This document shows positions 1-6,463 of a stretch of 10,729 bases of DNA, piece by piece. Origin of the DNA: JBOGGX01 sp050744245. Lineage in GTDB: Bacteria > Actinomycetota > Acidimicrobiia > Acidimicrobiales > JBOGGX01. The stretch lies in contig JBOGGX010000071.1 of assembly GCA_050744245.1 (NCBI GenBank), forward strand, positions 1 to 10,729, in the 5' to 3' direction. Positions within the stretch are counted from its first letter, which is position 1. Every line of letters starts with the position of its first letter. The notes under the pieces are model-generated. The model was given only the letters and a program-made list of their open reading frames with translations, ran no database searches and was not told where the DNA came from. The position numbers and the translations under genes were made by a program.

Positions 1-1
1 C

Positions 2-775
2 CCGACCACCGACGAGCTCGTCGTGCGCGGGACGTCGACCACGCCGTACGTGAGGACCACGATCGCCCACGAGCTGGTGCATGCCCTCGACGACCAGCAC
101 TTCGAGCTCGACCGGCCGGAGATCGACGAATCTGACGGCGAGGAGAGCTTCGGCTTCGACGCCGTGGTCGAGGGCAACGCGGTGCGCATCGAGGAGCGCT
201 ACCTCGCGTCGCTGTCGGACCGCGAGCTGGAGGAGTACGGCGCCGAGGAGGCCGAGCTGGCCTCGTCGTTCCCCGCCTTCTCCATCCCGGCGATCGTGGT
301 CGACCTGCTGGTGGCGCCGTATGTCCTCGGCCCGGTCCTGGTCGAACTCGTGCTCGACGAGGGTGGCCAGTCGGCGCTCGACGCCGCCTTCGGCGACCCG
401 CCGGTGACCAGCGAGCAGGTGATGGTCCCCGAGAAGTTCATCGAGGGCGAAGGCCCGGTGCCGGTGGCGGCCCCGGCATCGGACGGCGAGATCAGCAGCG
501 AAGGGGCGTTCGGCGCGTTCCTGCTCGGGCTCCTGCTCGAGCGCGAGCTCGACCCGTCCGACGTCGACCGGGCCGTCACCGGCTGGGGGGGCGACGCCTA
601 CGTGGCCTGGGCCGACGGGGACGGCGCCTGTGTCCGACTGGCCGTGGTCGGCGACACCGCCGAGGAGACGGCCGAGTTGGCCGACGGGGTCGCCGAGTGG
701 TCGGCGGAGGACGGGGTGGCGCAGTCGGCCGACGGCGGGGACGGCGCCCCGGTCACCCTGCAGCGCTGCGCCTGA
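2..775 (+). CDS. Zinc metalloprotease-like protein, 5'-truncated by window edge
   Basis: The reading frame is open from base 2 with no stop, so the true start lies left of the window; a GTG at 23 is in frame but too close to the active site to be the likely start. The zinc-binding HELVH motif is encoded at 68-82, followed by ALDDQHFEL. About 30 residues later comes a VEGNA motif, with its Glu codon at 170-172. HExxH plus a downstream Glu is the gluzincin arrangement, and the VEG-(D/N)-A form is common in secreted or lipoprotein-like actinobacterial proteins of unknown substrate. The remaining 200 residues are acidic, with no other motif I recognise, and end in ...LQRCA. The stop is TGA at 773-775. 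The last 23 bp overlap tail to tail with the LOG-like gene on the other strand. Peptidase activity is inferred only from the motif; any signal peptide would be outside the window. Confidence 0.8.
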   Translation, partial: PTTDELVVRGTSTTPYVRTTIAHELVHALDDQHFELDRPEIDESDGEESFGFDAVVEGNAVRIEERYLASLSDRELEEYGAEEAELASSFPAFSIPAIVVDLLVAPYVLGPVLVELVLDEGGQSALDAAFGDPPVTSEQVMVPEKFIEGEGPVPVAAPASDGEISSEGAFGAFLLGLLLERELDPSDVDRAVTGWGGDAYVAWADGDGACVRLAVVGDTAEETAELADGVAEWSAEDGVAQSADGGDGAPVTLQRCA

Positions 776-1235
776 GCGCCCTCTCGACGGCGTCGGCCGG
801 ATCGGTCGCCCGCTCGATCGACGGGTCGGGACGGCCCTCCAGCCCGAGCTCCCAGGAGCCGAGGGCGACGACCGGGGTGCCGGCCAGAAGGGCGAAGGCG
901 ATCTCGGACAGCGTGCCGTACCGGCCGGTCAACGCGATCACCGCGTCGGCGCCCATCACCACCAGGGCGTTGCGGGTGTCGCCCAGGCCGGTCGGCACCG
1001 CCACCTGCACCCACGGGTTGGCCTCGGCCCGGTCCCGTCCGGGAAGGATCCCGATGGTTAGCCCCCCGGCCCCGGCTGCGCCCCGGCTGGCCGCCTCGGC
1101 CACGCCGTGGCGCCCTCCGGTGACCACCACCGCGCCGGCGGTGGCCAGCCGCCGACCGACCTCCTCGGCTGACGCCAGGGTGTCGGCGTCGACCTTGTAG
1201 CCCCCGACCACGGCGACATGGGGCCGTTCCCTCAC
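753..1235 (-). CDS. TIGR00725/LOG-like Rossmann-fold protein
   Basis: This 160-residue protein begins RERPHVAVVGGYKVD after a GTG start. It has the layout of the TIGR00725 branch of the LOG ('possible lysine decarboxylase') family: an N-terminal VVGGY nucleotide-binding loop, VVTGGRHGVAEAASRGA around the middle, and ALTGRYGTLSEIAFAL, which occupies the place of the PGGxGT/E motif. In canonical LOG proteins this motif serves cytokinin-riboside-phosphate phosphoribohydrolase activity. Here the first Gly pair reads TGR, as is common in the TIGR00725 branch, so the reaction is unknown. The GTG at 1235-1233 overlaps the TGA stop of the upstream MauE-like gene (GTGA), which fixes the start and suggests translational coupling. 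The same frame stays open up to 1496, but that part is low-complexity Arg/Gly/Pro translation antisense in character and is not used. Its length is typical for the family. Confidence 0.82.
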   Translation of the reverse strand: MRERPHVAVVGGYKVDADTLASAEEVGRRLATAGAVVVTGGRHGVAEAASRGAAGAGGLTIGILPGRDRAEANPWVQVAVPTGLGDTRNALVVMGADAVIALTGRYGTLSEIAFALLAGTPVVALGSWELGLEGRPDPSIERATDPADAVERALRRSAAG

Positions 1236-1741
1236 GCCCGCAGGGCGGCCGGCAGGGCCGTGAGCAGGAGGTACAGGAACCAGATGCAGACGGCGACCAG
1301 GGCGACGAACGGGACGCCGGCCCACGGCTGGTCGGCCAGCACGGCGCCGATGCCGTCGACCCGGGTGACGGCCGCGGCCCCGGCGACGACGCTGGCCACG
1401 ATGTCGACGACGAGATGGATCCGCGTCGGCGCCAGGTCGTCGGTGCCGAAGCAGCCGCAGGACTGGATCGGGGCGCCGCGCCGCAGCGCGACCCACACGA
1501 ACCCGGCGAACGCGGCATAGGCCACCGCCACCAGCGCGGCCAGCGGTGGCCAGCCGGTGACCACGGCGCCGACGCCGACCACGGGCTCGCCCAGCCCCAT
1601 CACCCGCACGAGTGCGGGCGAACCGGGCAGGCCGACCGCCCGCAACGCACCGACGGTCGCCTGGGGACGGAGGGCCTTGAACCCACCGGCCACCGCGAGC
1701 AGCAGGGCCACGGCGTAGAACGGTCCGGCCAGGGCGTCCAC
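1232..1741 (-). CDS. MauE/DoxX-like integral membrane protein with CGCFG motif
   Basis: This 169-residue hydrophobic protein has about five membrane segments (roughly residues 7-24, 44-63, 66-86, 108-128 and 142-165). A CGCFG motif at residues 95-99 is characteristic of the MauE branch (PF07291) of the DoxX-like superfamily. In methylamine dehydrogenase clusters MauE is needed for disulfide-rich subunit maturation, and many other actinobacterial members are thought to take part in membrane thiol-disulfide chemistry. No mau genes occur nearby, so a methylamine role is not supported and I do not use the symbol mauE. The start is GTG at 1741; no Shine-Dalgarno sequence is visible, but TAGGCT lies 6 nt upstream. 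The stop overlaps the start of the LOG-like gene by 4 nt. The pairing with a LOG-like protein is unexplained. Confidence 0.75.
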   Translation of the reverse strand: MDALAGPFYAVALLLAVAGGFKALRPQATVGALRAVGLPGSPALVRVMGLGEPVVGVGAVVTGWPPLAALVAVAYAAFAGFVWVALRRGAPIQSCGCFGTDDLAPTRIHLVVDIVASVVAGAAAVTRVDGIGAVLADQPWAGVPFVALVAVCIWFLYLLLTALPAALRA

Positions 1742-1747
1742 GCCAGG

Positions 1748-1753
1748 AGCCTA
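1748..1753 (-). promoter_or_regulatory. Candidate -10 element (TAGGCT) for the MauE-like gene
   Basis: On the minus strand, TAGGCT (TAnnnT) ends 6 nt before the GTG start at 1741. That would place the transcription start on the start codon and give a leaderless mRNA. No convincing -35 or Shine-Dalgarno sequence is seen. The site follows the hairpin at 1774-1789, consistent with the MauE-like gene and the LOG-like gene forming a unit separate from the sigma-factor operon. This is inference from one short motif. Confidence 0.3.
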
Positions 1754-1773
1754 CGAGTTCGCCCCAGGCGTCA

Positions 1774-1789
1774 GCGGGTGCCGACCCGC
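1774..1789 (-). terminator. GC hairpin just after the corrected PNPOx stop
   Basis: On the minus strand GCGGGT-CGGC-ACCCGC forms a 6-bp perfect stem with a 4-nt loop. It begins 1 nt after the TGA (1793-1791) that ends the PNPOx gene once its frameshift is corrected. There is no T-tract, so it would be a weak or non-canonical terminator, as is common in actinobacteria, or simply a transcript-end stabiliser. Its position supports 1791 rather than 1751 as the true gene end. Confidence 0.35.
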
Positions 1790-1790
1790 G

Positions 1791-2218
1791 TCAGGCTCGG
1801 CGCCACGTGTCGCGGCCGGCCGTGCCGTAGTTCTTGAGGAACACGACCCGATCGGGCTCGACGGCGACGAAACAGACGCCGGGGGTCTCGGGTCCACCGG
1901 GGGAGAAGGCGTCGAGGTCGTAGTCGAACACACCCTTCCAGAGACCCGTTTGGTCTCGACGTCGGTGTGCACCGTGGCCCGGCCCCACATCTCGATGCCG
2001 TCGCCGCTCTCGCCCACCTGCCAGTGCATGGCGACGTCTGGGTTGGCCGCGATGTTCCTGACCTTGACGCTCTTCCCGTCGGAGAGGAACCACAGGGTGT
2101 CATCCACCCATGCCGGGTGGACCGGCACGACGTCGGGCCTGCCGTCGGCGCCGACGGTGGCGATGTGGGCCCACGGCGACAGCCGGGCCGACTCGGTCTT
2201 CACTTCATCGAGTTGCAT
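1791..2218 (-). CDS. Pyridoxamine 5'-phosphate oxidase-fold protein, frameshifted
   Basis: Residues 1-73 (MQLDEVKTESARLSPWAHIA... to ...VHTDVETKR) are a good PNPOx-like split-barrel: ATVGADGRPDVVPVHPAW, a strand pair, then DGKSVKVRNIAANPDVAMHW, the usual flavin or F420-binding shell. In the original frame the sequence then turns into Ser/Pro/Arg-rich nonsense and runs to 1751. Adding one base in the short G-run near 1945-1950 restores LWKGVFDYDLDAFSPGG, then VCFVAVEPDRVVFLKNYG and a TGA at 1791. This gives a 142-residue protein, a normal size. The ATG at 2218 has a strong AAGGAG at 2231-2226 (7-nt spacing), and only 19 bp separate it from the sigma-factor stop, so it is probably cotranscribed. 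The cofactor (FMN or F420) and substrate are unknown. The break may be a sequencing error or a real inactivation. Confidence 0.78.
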
Positions 2219-2237
2219 CGGTCATCTCCTTGGTTCG

Positions 2238-3440
2238 CTAGAGGGCGTGGTGCCCCACCACCTCGGCGAGGCGGTGACGGAGGAAGTCGCGCTCAGTGTC
2301 GGTCGTCGCCAGGGCGATCGCCTCACGGTAGGCCTCGGCCGCCTCGTTCCAACGGGACAGCCGCCGGAGCAGGTCGGCCCGGGTCGCGGGCAGCAGGTGC
2401 GACCGGTCGAGCTCGCCGCTCGCGGCCGGCCGGTCGACGATGGCCAGACCGGCGGCCGGACCGTCGGCCATGGCCACGGCGACGGCCCGGTTGAGCTCGA
2501 CCACGGGCGTGGGCGACCGCCGCAGCAGCTCGGCATAGAGGGCTGCGATCTGGGTCCAGTCGGTGGCCTCGGCCGTCGGGGCCTGGCCGTGAAGGGCGGC
2601 GATCGCGGCCTGGAGTTGATAGGGGCCGGGTTGCCTCCGGCGCATGGCCCGCTCGACCAGCGCCGTGCCCTCGGCGATCTGGTCACGGTCCCAGCGCGAC
2701 CGGTCCTGCTCCGGCAGCAGGACGAGCCGGCCGTCGTCGTCGATGCGGGCGTCCCGTCGGGCGTCCGCCAGCAGCATCAGGGCGAGCAGCCCGACCGCCT
2801 CCGCCTCGTCCGGCATGAGCTCGACGAGCACCCGCCCCAGTCCGATGGCCTCGGTGCACAGCTCACGGCGGATGAGGTCGGCCCCGGCCGTTGCCGAGTA
2901 GCCCTCGTTGAAGATGAGGTACACGACCCGCAGCACGGCCTGGAGCCGGTCGGGGAGCTGATGGCCCGCCGGCACCCGGTAGGGGATGCCGGCCAGCTTG
3001 ATCTTGCGCTTGGCCCGGACCAGCCGCTGGGCCATCGTCGGCTCGGGCACGAGAAACGAGCGGGCCACCTCGGGGGTCGTCAACCCGCCCAGGGTCCGGA
3101 GGGTCAGGGCGACCTGGGCATCGAGGGCGAGGGCCGGGTGGCAACAGGTGAAGAGGAGCCGCAGGCGATCGTCGGGAATGGGGGAGTCGCGGTCGATGAA
3201 CATGTCGTCGGTGCCCTCCGCGGGCATGGAGCGAACGGCGGCCTCCTGCTTGCCTGCTCGCTTGGCCTCGCGCCGGGCCCGGTCCGTGGCCCGGTTCCGA
3301 GCGGTGGTCGTGAGCCAGCCGGCCGGGTTGGCGGGGACGCCGTCGCGGGGCCACCGCTCGAGCGCGCGCACGAACGCTTCCTGGAGCGCCTCCTCGGCCA
3401 ATTCGAAGTCGCCCAGGACCCGGATGAGATGGGCGAGCAC
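2238..3440 (-). CDS. ECF42-group RNA polymerase sigma factor with C-terminal TPR-like extension
   Basis: This is a sigma-70 family factor of the ECF type, with region 2 near residues 1-50 (LIRVLGDFELAEEALQEAF, RALERWP). Region 4 lies near 110-165 (FTCCHPALALDAQ, LTTPEVARSFLVPEP, RLVRAKRKI). A long helical extension (DUF6596/TPR-like) follows, with NEGYSATAG, RREL, RSRWDRDQIAEG and ELNRAVAVAMADGP. CCHPAL and this extension are hallmarks of ECF42 (COG4941). Such factors lack an anti-sigma partner, and the extension is reported to be needed for activity. The listed GTG (3440) is the first ATG/GTG/TTG in frame, but codons upstream still encode family-like sequence (AEHLFRRESGR), so the real start is probably further left. 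A CTG at 3506 overlapping the DGPF stop would give 422 residues. The DGPF gene lies directly upstream and the PNPOx gene 19 bp downstream. Confidence 0.92.
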   Translation of the reverse strand: MLAHLIRVLGDFELAEEALQEAFVRALERWPRDGVPANPAGWLTTTARNRATDRARREAKRAGKQEAAVRSMPAEGTDDMFIDRDSPIPDDRLRLLFTCCHPALALDAQVALTLRTLGGLTTPEVARSFLVPEPTMAQRLVRAKRKIKLAGIPYRVPAGHQLPDRLQAVLRVVYLIFNEGYSATAGADLIRRELCTEAIGLGRVLVELMPDEAEAVGLLALMLLADARRDARIDDDGRLVLLPEQDRSRWDRDQIAEGTALVERAMRRRQPGPYQLQAAIAALHGQAPTAEATDWTQIAALYAELLRRSPTPVVELNRAVAVAMADGPAAGLAIVDRPAASGELDRSHLLPATRADLLRRLSRWNEAAEAYREAIALATTDTERDFLRHRLAEVVGHHAL

Positions 3441-3502
3441 CCGCCCCGACTCGCGTCGGAACAGGTGCTCCGCCGTCTCTGTCGCGCCGGCGGCGGCCGG
3501 TT

Positions 3503-3883
3503 TCAGGAGCCTCCGTCCCCCTCGTCCCTCGAGAACTCCATGACCGGGCGGACCTCGACCCTGCCGTTGCCCACCGCCGCGTCGGGGATCTTGGCCGCGA
3601 TCTCGATGGCCCGTTCAAGGTCGGGGACGTCGACCAGGTAGTAGCCGCCCAAGACCTCCTTGGTCTCGGCGAACGGGCCGTCGGTGGTCAGCGTGTCGCC
3701 CGCCTTGCGCTGCACCGTGGTCGCGGTCTCGGTGCCCTGGAGCGCCTCGCCTCCCTGCATCTCGCCGGACTTGGCGATCTCGTCGGTGAAGGCCCAGTAG
3801 TCGTCCATGAGCCGCTTGCCGTCCTCCTCGGACAGGTCGGCGTAGGCCTTGGGGTCGCTGTAGATCAGCAGCAGGTAGCGCAC
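3503..3883 (-). CDS. YCII-related DGPF-domain protein
   Basis: This 126-residue protein begins VRYLLLIYSDPKAY (GTG start) and carries DGPFAETKE at residues 68-76, the motif that names the DGPF family, followed by LGGYYLVDVPDLERAIE. The fold is the dimeric alpha-beta ferredoxin-like barrel of YCII proteins. The biochemical function is not established, but genes of this family are the usual neighbours and targets of ECF42 sigma factors. The GTG at 3883 is chosen over starts further upstream (up to 3946) because AAGGAGG at 3895-3889 sits 5 nt before it and conserved family sequence starts there. The stop at 3505-3503 lies directly before the sigma-factor reading frame. The gene begins 1 nt after the transporter stop but has its own candidate promoter. 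Confidence 0.9.
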   Translation of the reverse strand: MRYLLLIYSDPKAYADLSEEDGKRLMDDYWAFTDEIAKSGEMQGGEALQGTETATTVQRKAGDTLTTDGPFAETKEVLGGYYLVDVPDLERAIEIAAKIPDAAVGNGRVEVRPVMEFSRDEGDGGS

Positions 3884-3884
3884 G

Positions 3885-4835
3885 TCATCCTCCTTGGCTG
3901 GACCGGCCCCGCTGGCCGATCTCGTCACTACGACGAACGGAAGCACCCTCGATCGACACCAACATGACGAGCCCGGCGCCGATCATCAACACTCCCACGA
4001 TCACGGCCGGCCCGGGGCGCTCGCCCAGGACGAGGATCCCGAGCGTTGCGGCCGTCGCCGGCTCGGCCAGGGTGAGGGTGCCGGCGGTGCCGACGCCGAC
4101 GGCGGTCAGACCCCGGCCGAAGAGGAGGTACGCGACCGCGACGGTCAGGACGCCGAGGTGGGCCACCATGGCGATGCCGTCGACCGAGGCGAGCGGCCCG
4201 ACCCCGGCCATCGCCGCGACCGGCACCAGCAGCCCACCGGCCAGGATGAACGTGACGGCGACGACCGGGCTCGACGGGTGGCCGGCGTCGAGGAGCAGCT
4301 TGGTGGCCAGCACGTAGACCGCGTAGCTGGCGCCGGCACCGAGCGCCAGGGCCACGCCCAACGGTTCGACGTCGGTCCGGTCGCCGGTTCCGACCAGGAG
4401 GACGGTGCCCGCGACGGCCAGCGCGGTCGAGAGCAGCCAGCGCCGCCCCGGTCGTTCGCCCCGCACCGCGATGCCGAGCAGGCCGGCGAACACCGGCGCG
4501 CTCCCGATCCCGACGACGGTGCCAACGGCCACGCCGATGCGGGCCACGCCGCCGAAGAAGAACGGCTGGTACGCGGCCATGGCCGCCCCGGCCACGAGGG
4601 TGGGGCCGAGCGCCCAGCCGCGGATGCCGCCCCGGAGCCAGCCGCGGGCGACGGCGACGATCCCGAGCAGCACGCCGCCGACGACGAGCCGGGCCGCGCC
4701 GACCGCAGTCGGGGACGCGTCGTCCGGTCCGAGGGCCTGGGCCGTGCCGGTCGTCCCCCACAGGATGGCCGCGGCCACCACCAGCAGCCTGGGGTCGATA
4801 TTCGGGGTGTGAACCGGGCCGGTCCCTGGCACCAT
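3885..4835 (-). CDS. EamA/DMT-superfamily transporter
   Basis: This 316-residue protein shows two tandem EamA-type repeats of about five membrane helices each. The first starts LLVVAAAILWGTTGTAQALGP, the typical EamA N-terminus; the second starts near residue 150 with GVALALGAGASYAVYVLATKLL and ends with LTLAEPATAATLGILVLGERP and a helix through VLMIGAGLVML. These are 10-helix inner-membrane exporters of metabolites or drugs; the substrate cannot be told. The C-terminal tail is hydrophilic and contains the promoter region of the next gene. The ATG at 4835 gives about 20 residues before the first helix; GTG codons just inside are alternatives. Its start is 8 bp from the start of the divergent ABC-F gene. 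Confidence 0.88.
   Translation of the reverse strand: MVPGTGPVHTPNIDPRLLVVAAAILWGTTGTAQALGPDDASPTAVGAARLVVGGVLLGIVAVARGWLRGGIRGWALGPTLVAGAAMAAYQPFFFGGVARIGVAVGTVVGIGSAPVFAGLLGIAVRGERPGRRWLLSTALAVAGTVLLVGTGDRTDVEPLGVALALGAGASYAVYVLATKLLLDAGHPSSPVVAVTFILAGGLLVPVAAMAGVGPLASVDGIAMVAHLGVLTVAVAYLLFGRGLTAVGVGTAGTLTLAEPATAATLGILVLGERPGPAVIVGVLMIGAGLVMLVSIEGASVRRSDEIGQRGRSSQGG
3889..3895 (-). promoter_or_regulatory. Strong Shine-Dalgarno (AAGGAGG) of the DGPF gene
   Basis: AAGGAGG on the minus strand lies 5 nt before the GTG at 3883 and overlaps the last codons of the transporter gene, whose TGA is in the spacer. It decides the start of the DGPF gene. It is one of only two strong ribosome binding sites in the window; the other is at 2231-2226. 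Both serve the sigma-factor operon. Confidence 0.75.
3932..3958 (-). promoter_or_regulatory. Candidate ECF42-dependent promoter of the DGPF-sigma operon
   Basis: On the minus strand TGTCGA (3958-3953), a 17-nt spacer and CGTC (3935-3932) lie 48 nt before the DGPF start codon. As I recall, work on Streptomyces venezuelae ECF42 reported TGTCGA at -35 and CGA/TC at -10, which this matches exactly. The predicted transcript starts near 3925 and would have a leader of about 40 nt containing the AAGGAGG site. The promoter lies wholly within the 3' coding end of the transporter gene. The match is seen in the sequence; its use by the neighbouring sigma factor is inference. Confidence 0.6.
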
Positions 4836-4849
4836 GACCCGCCATGTTG
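4830..4849. promoter_or_regulatory. Interlocked divergent start region of DMT and ABC-F genes
   Basis: The two start codons are separated by only 8 bp (4836-4843). On +, CACCAT (4830-4835) ends 8 nt before the ABC-F ATG. On -, CAACAT (4849-4844) ends 8 nt before the DMT ATG. Each start codon read on the opposite strand is the CAT that ends the other gene's hexamer. The hexamers fit a weak -10 (A at position 2, A at 5, T at 6; first base C instead of T) and would make both mRNAs leaderless. A palindromic-looking CGATATTCG near 4796-4804 could instead hold part of either promoter. This is inference. Confidence 0.35.
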
Positions 4850-6453
4850 CAGGCGCGCGGCCTCGCTGTCGAAGTCGGCGGCGCGATCCTCGTCGAGGAC
4901 GTGTCGGTCTCGGTGCGCGCCCGCGAGAAGGTCGGGCTGGTCGGGCGGAACGGGGCGGGCAAGACCAGCCTGCTCCGGGTGCTCGGCGGCCAGGCCCGGG
5001 CGTTCGCCGGCGTGGTGTCCCGCAGCGGCGGCGTCGGCTACATGCCGCAGGACCCCCGCATCACCGGCGTGCCCGACAGCACCATCTCGCTGTCCTATGT
5101 CCTGTCCGGCCGGGGCCTCGACGAGGCCGTGGTCCGGCTGGAGAAGCTGCGGCTGCGGCTCGAAGAGCACCCGTCCGACGACAACGTCGCCCGCTACTCG
5201 CGGGCCGAGGACGCCTTCCGAGACGCCGGCGGGTACTCGGCCGAGGCCGAGGTGCGGCAGCTGGCCGCCGGGCTCGGGCTGGGCGAGGGCCGGCTCGACC
5301 TCCCCATCGGCGTGCTGTCGGGCGGTGAGCGGCGACGGGTCGAGCTGACGCGCATCCTGTTCGCGGGCAGCGACCTGCTCCTGCTCGACGAGCCGACCAA
5401 CCACCTCGACAACGACGCCCGCGACTGGCTGCTGCGCTACATGCGCGGCTACCGGGGCGCGCTCATCGTCGTCTCGCACGACATCGACCTGCTCGACGAC
5501 GCCATCACCCGGGTCCTGCACCTCGATCGGCCGGGCGAGGGGGCGGCGGGCACGCTGGTCGAGTACAAGGGCTCGTACTCGCAGTACCTCGTGTCCCGGC
5601 GGCTCGACGAGGCCCGCCAGGCCCGCCTGGCCGCCCGCCAGCAGGCCGAGATCCAACGACTGTCGACCCTGGCCGACTCGATGCGCCACCAGACCGAGAA
5701 GCGGGCCAGGACGGCCAAGGCCATCGACACCCGGGTGCGGCGGATGCGGGCCGACGCCATCGACGCGCCCAAGGCCAAGAAGGCGATGCGGGTCCGGCTG
5801 CCGAAGCCCCCGCCGGCCGGTCGCACCGTGCTCACCGTCGAGGGGCTGGCCAAGTCGTACGGCGACCTCGAGGTGTTCGACGAGATCGAGTTCGACGTGG
5901 GCCGGGGCGAGCGGCTGCTGATCCTCGGGCTCAACGGCGCGGGGAAGACCAGCCTGCTCCGCATCCTGGCCGGGCGGACCAGGCGGACGACGGGACCGTC
6001 AGCTTCGGCCACAACGTCTCGGTCGGCTATTACGCCCAGGAGCACGAGGGCATCCGGTCGGGCCGGTCGGTGCTCGACCACGTGCGCGAGCAGGCGCCCG
6101 ATCTGGCCGACGGCGAGATGCGCCGGCTGCTGGGCATGTTCGGGCTGAGCGGCGACAAGGTCAGGCAGGACGCGGGCACCCTCTCGGGGGGCGAGAAGAC
6201 CAAGCTGGCGCTGGCCCAGCTGTGCGCCGGCCGGCACAACCTGCTGCTGCTCGACGAGCCGACCAACAACCTCGACCCCGACGCCCGGGCGGCGACGGCT
6301 TCGGCGCTCGAGGCGTGGGCGGGGAGCATCGTGCTCGTCAGCCACGACAGCCCGTTCGTGCGCGACCTCGAACCCGACCGGGTCCTGTTCATGCCGGAGG
6401 GCGGCGTCGACTACTGGCGCGACGAGCTCGCCGACCTGGTCGAGCTGGCCTGA
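4844..6453 (+). CDS. ABC-F family ATPase, one frameshift
   Basis: This is a soluble protein with two ABC ATPase domains and no membrane segment. Domain 1 has Walker A GRNGAGKTS (residues 34-42), signature LSGGE (158-162) and Walker B LLLLDEPTNHLD (Asp about 182). A charged, Arg/Ala-rich linker arm spans about 250-310. Domain 2 has Walker A GLNGAGKTS (362-370), signature LSGGEKTKL and LLLLDEPTNNLD. ABC-F proteins act on the ribosome, in translation rescue or antibiotic protection; the subfamily is not clear. The frame breaks near 5976: after RILAGR the original frame becomes nonsense and stops at 6148, while adding one base in CCGGGCGG restores DQADDGTVSFGHNVSVGYYAQ through to TGA at 6451. Corrected length is 536 residues, normal for the family. 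A second apparent start at 6070 is only an internal ATG/GTG of this gene. Sequencing error is likelier than a real break. Confidence 0.88.
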
Positions 6454-6463
6454 ACCGCGCATT

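Noticed and set aside
1236..1496. N-terminal extension of the LOG-like protein
   Set aside because: It is Arg/Gly-rich translation of the MauE-like gene in another frame. The GTGA overlap and the family start at RERPHVAVVGGY fix the start at 1235.
1950..3641. Long open frame on + antisense to the sigma factor
   Set aside because: The opposite strand carries unmistakable ECF42 and PNPOx sequence; this frame has no motif.
3894..5348. Long open frame on + antisense to the transporter
   Set aside because: It is Asp/Gly/Arg-rich low-complexity translation opposite a clear EamA gene. In GC-rich DNA the antisense frame stays open by chance.
5970..5985. Programmed ribosomal frameshift in the ABC-F gene
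   Set aside because: There is no slippery heptamer, no internal Shine-Dalgarno sequence and no clear stimulating hairpin; ABC-F genes are not known for recoding.
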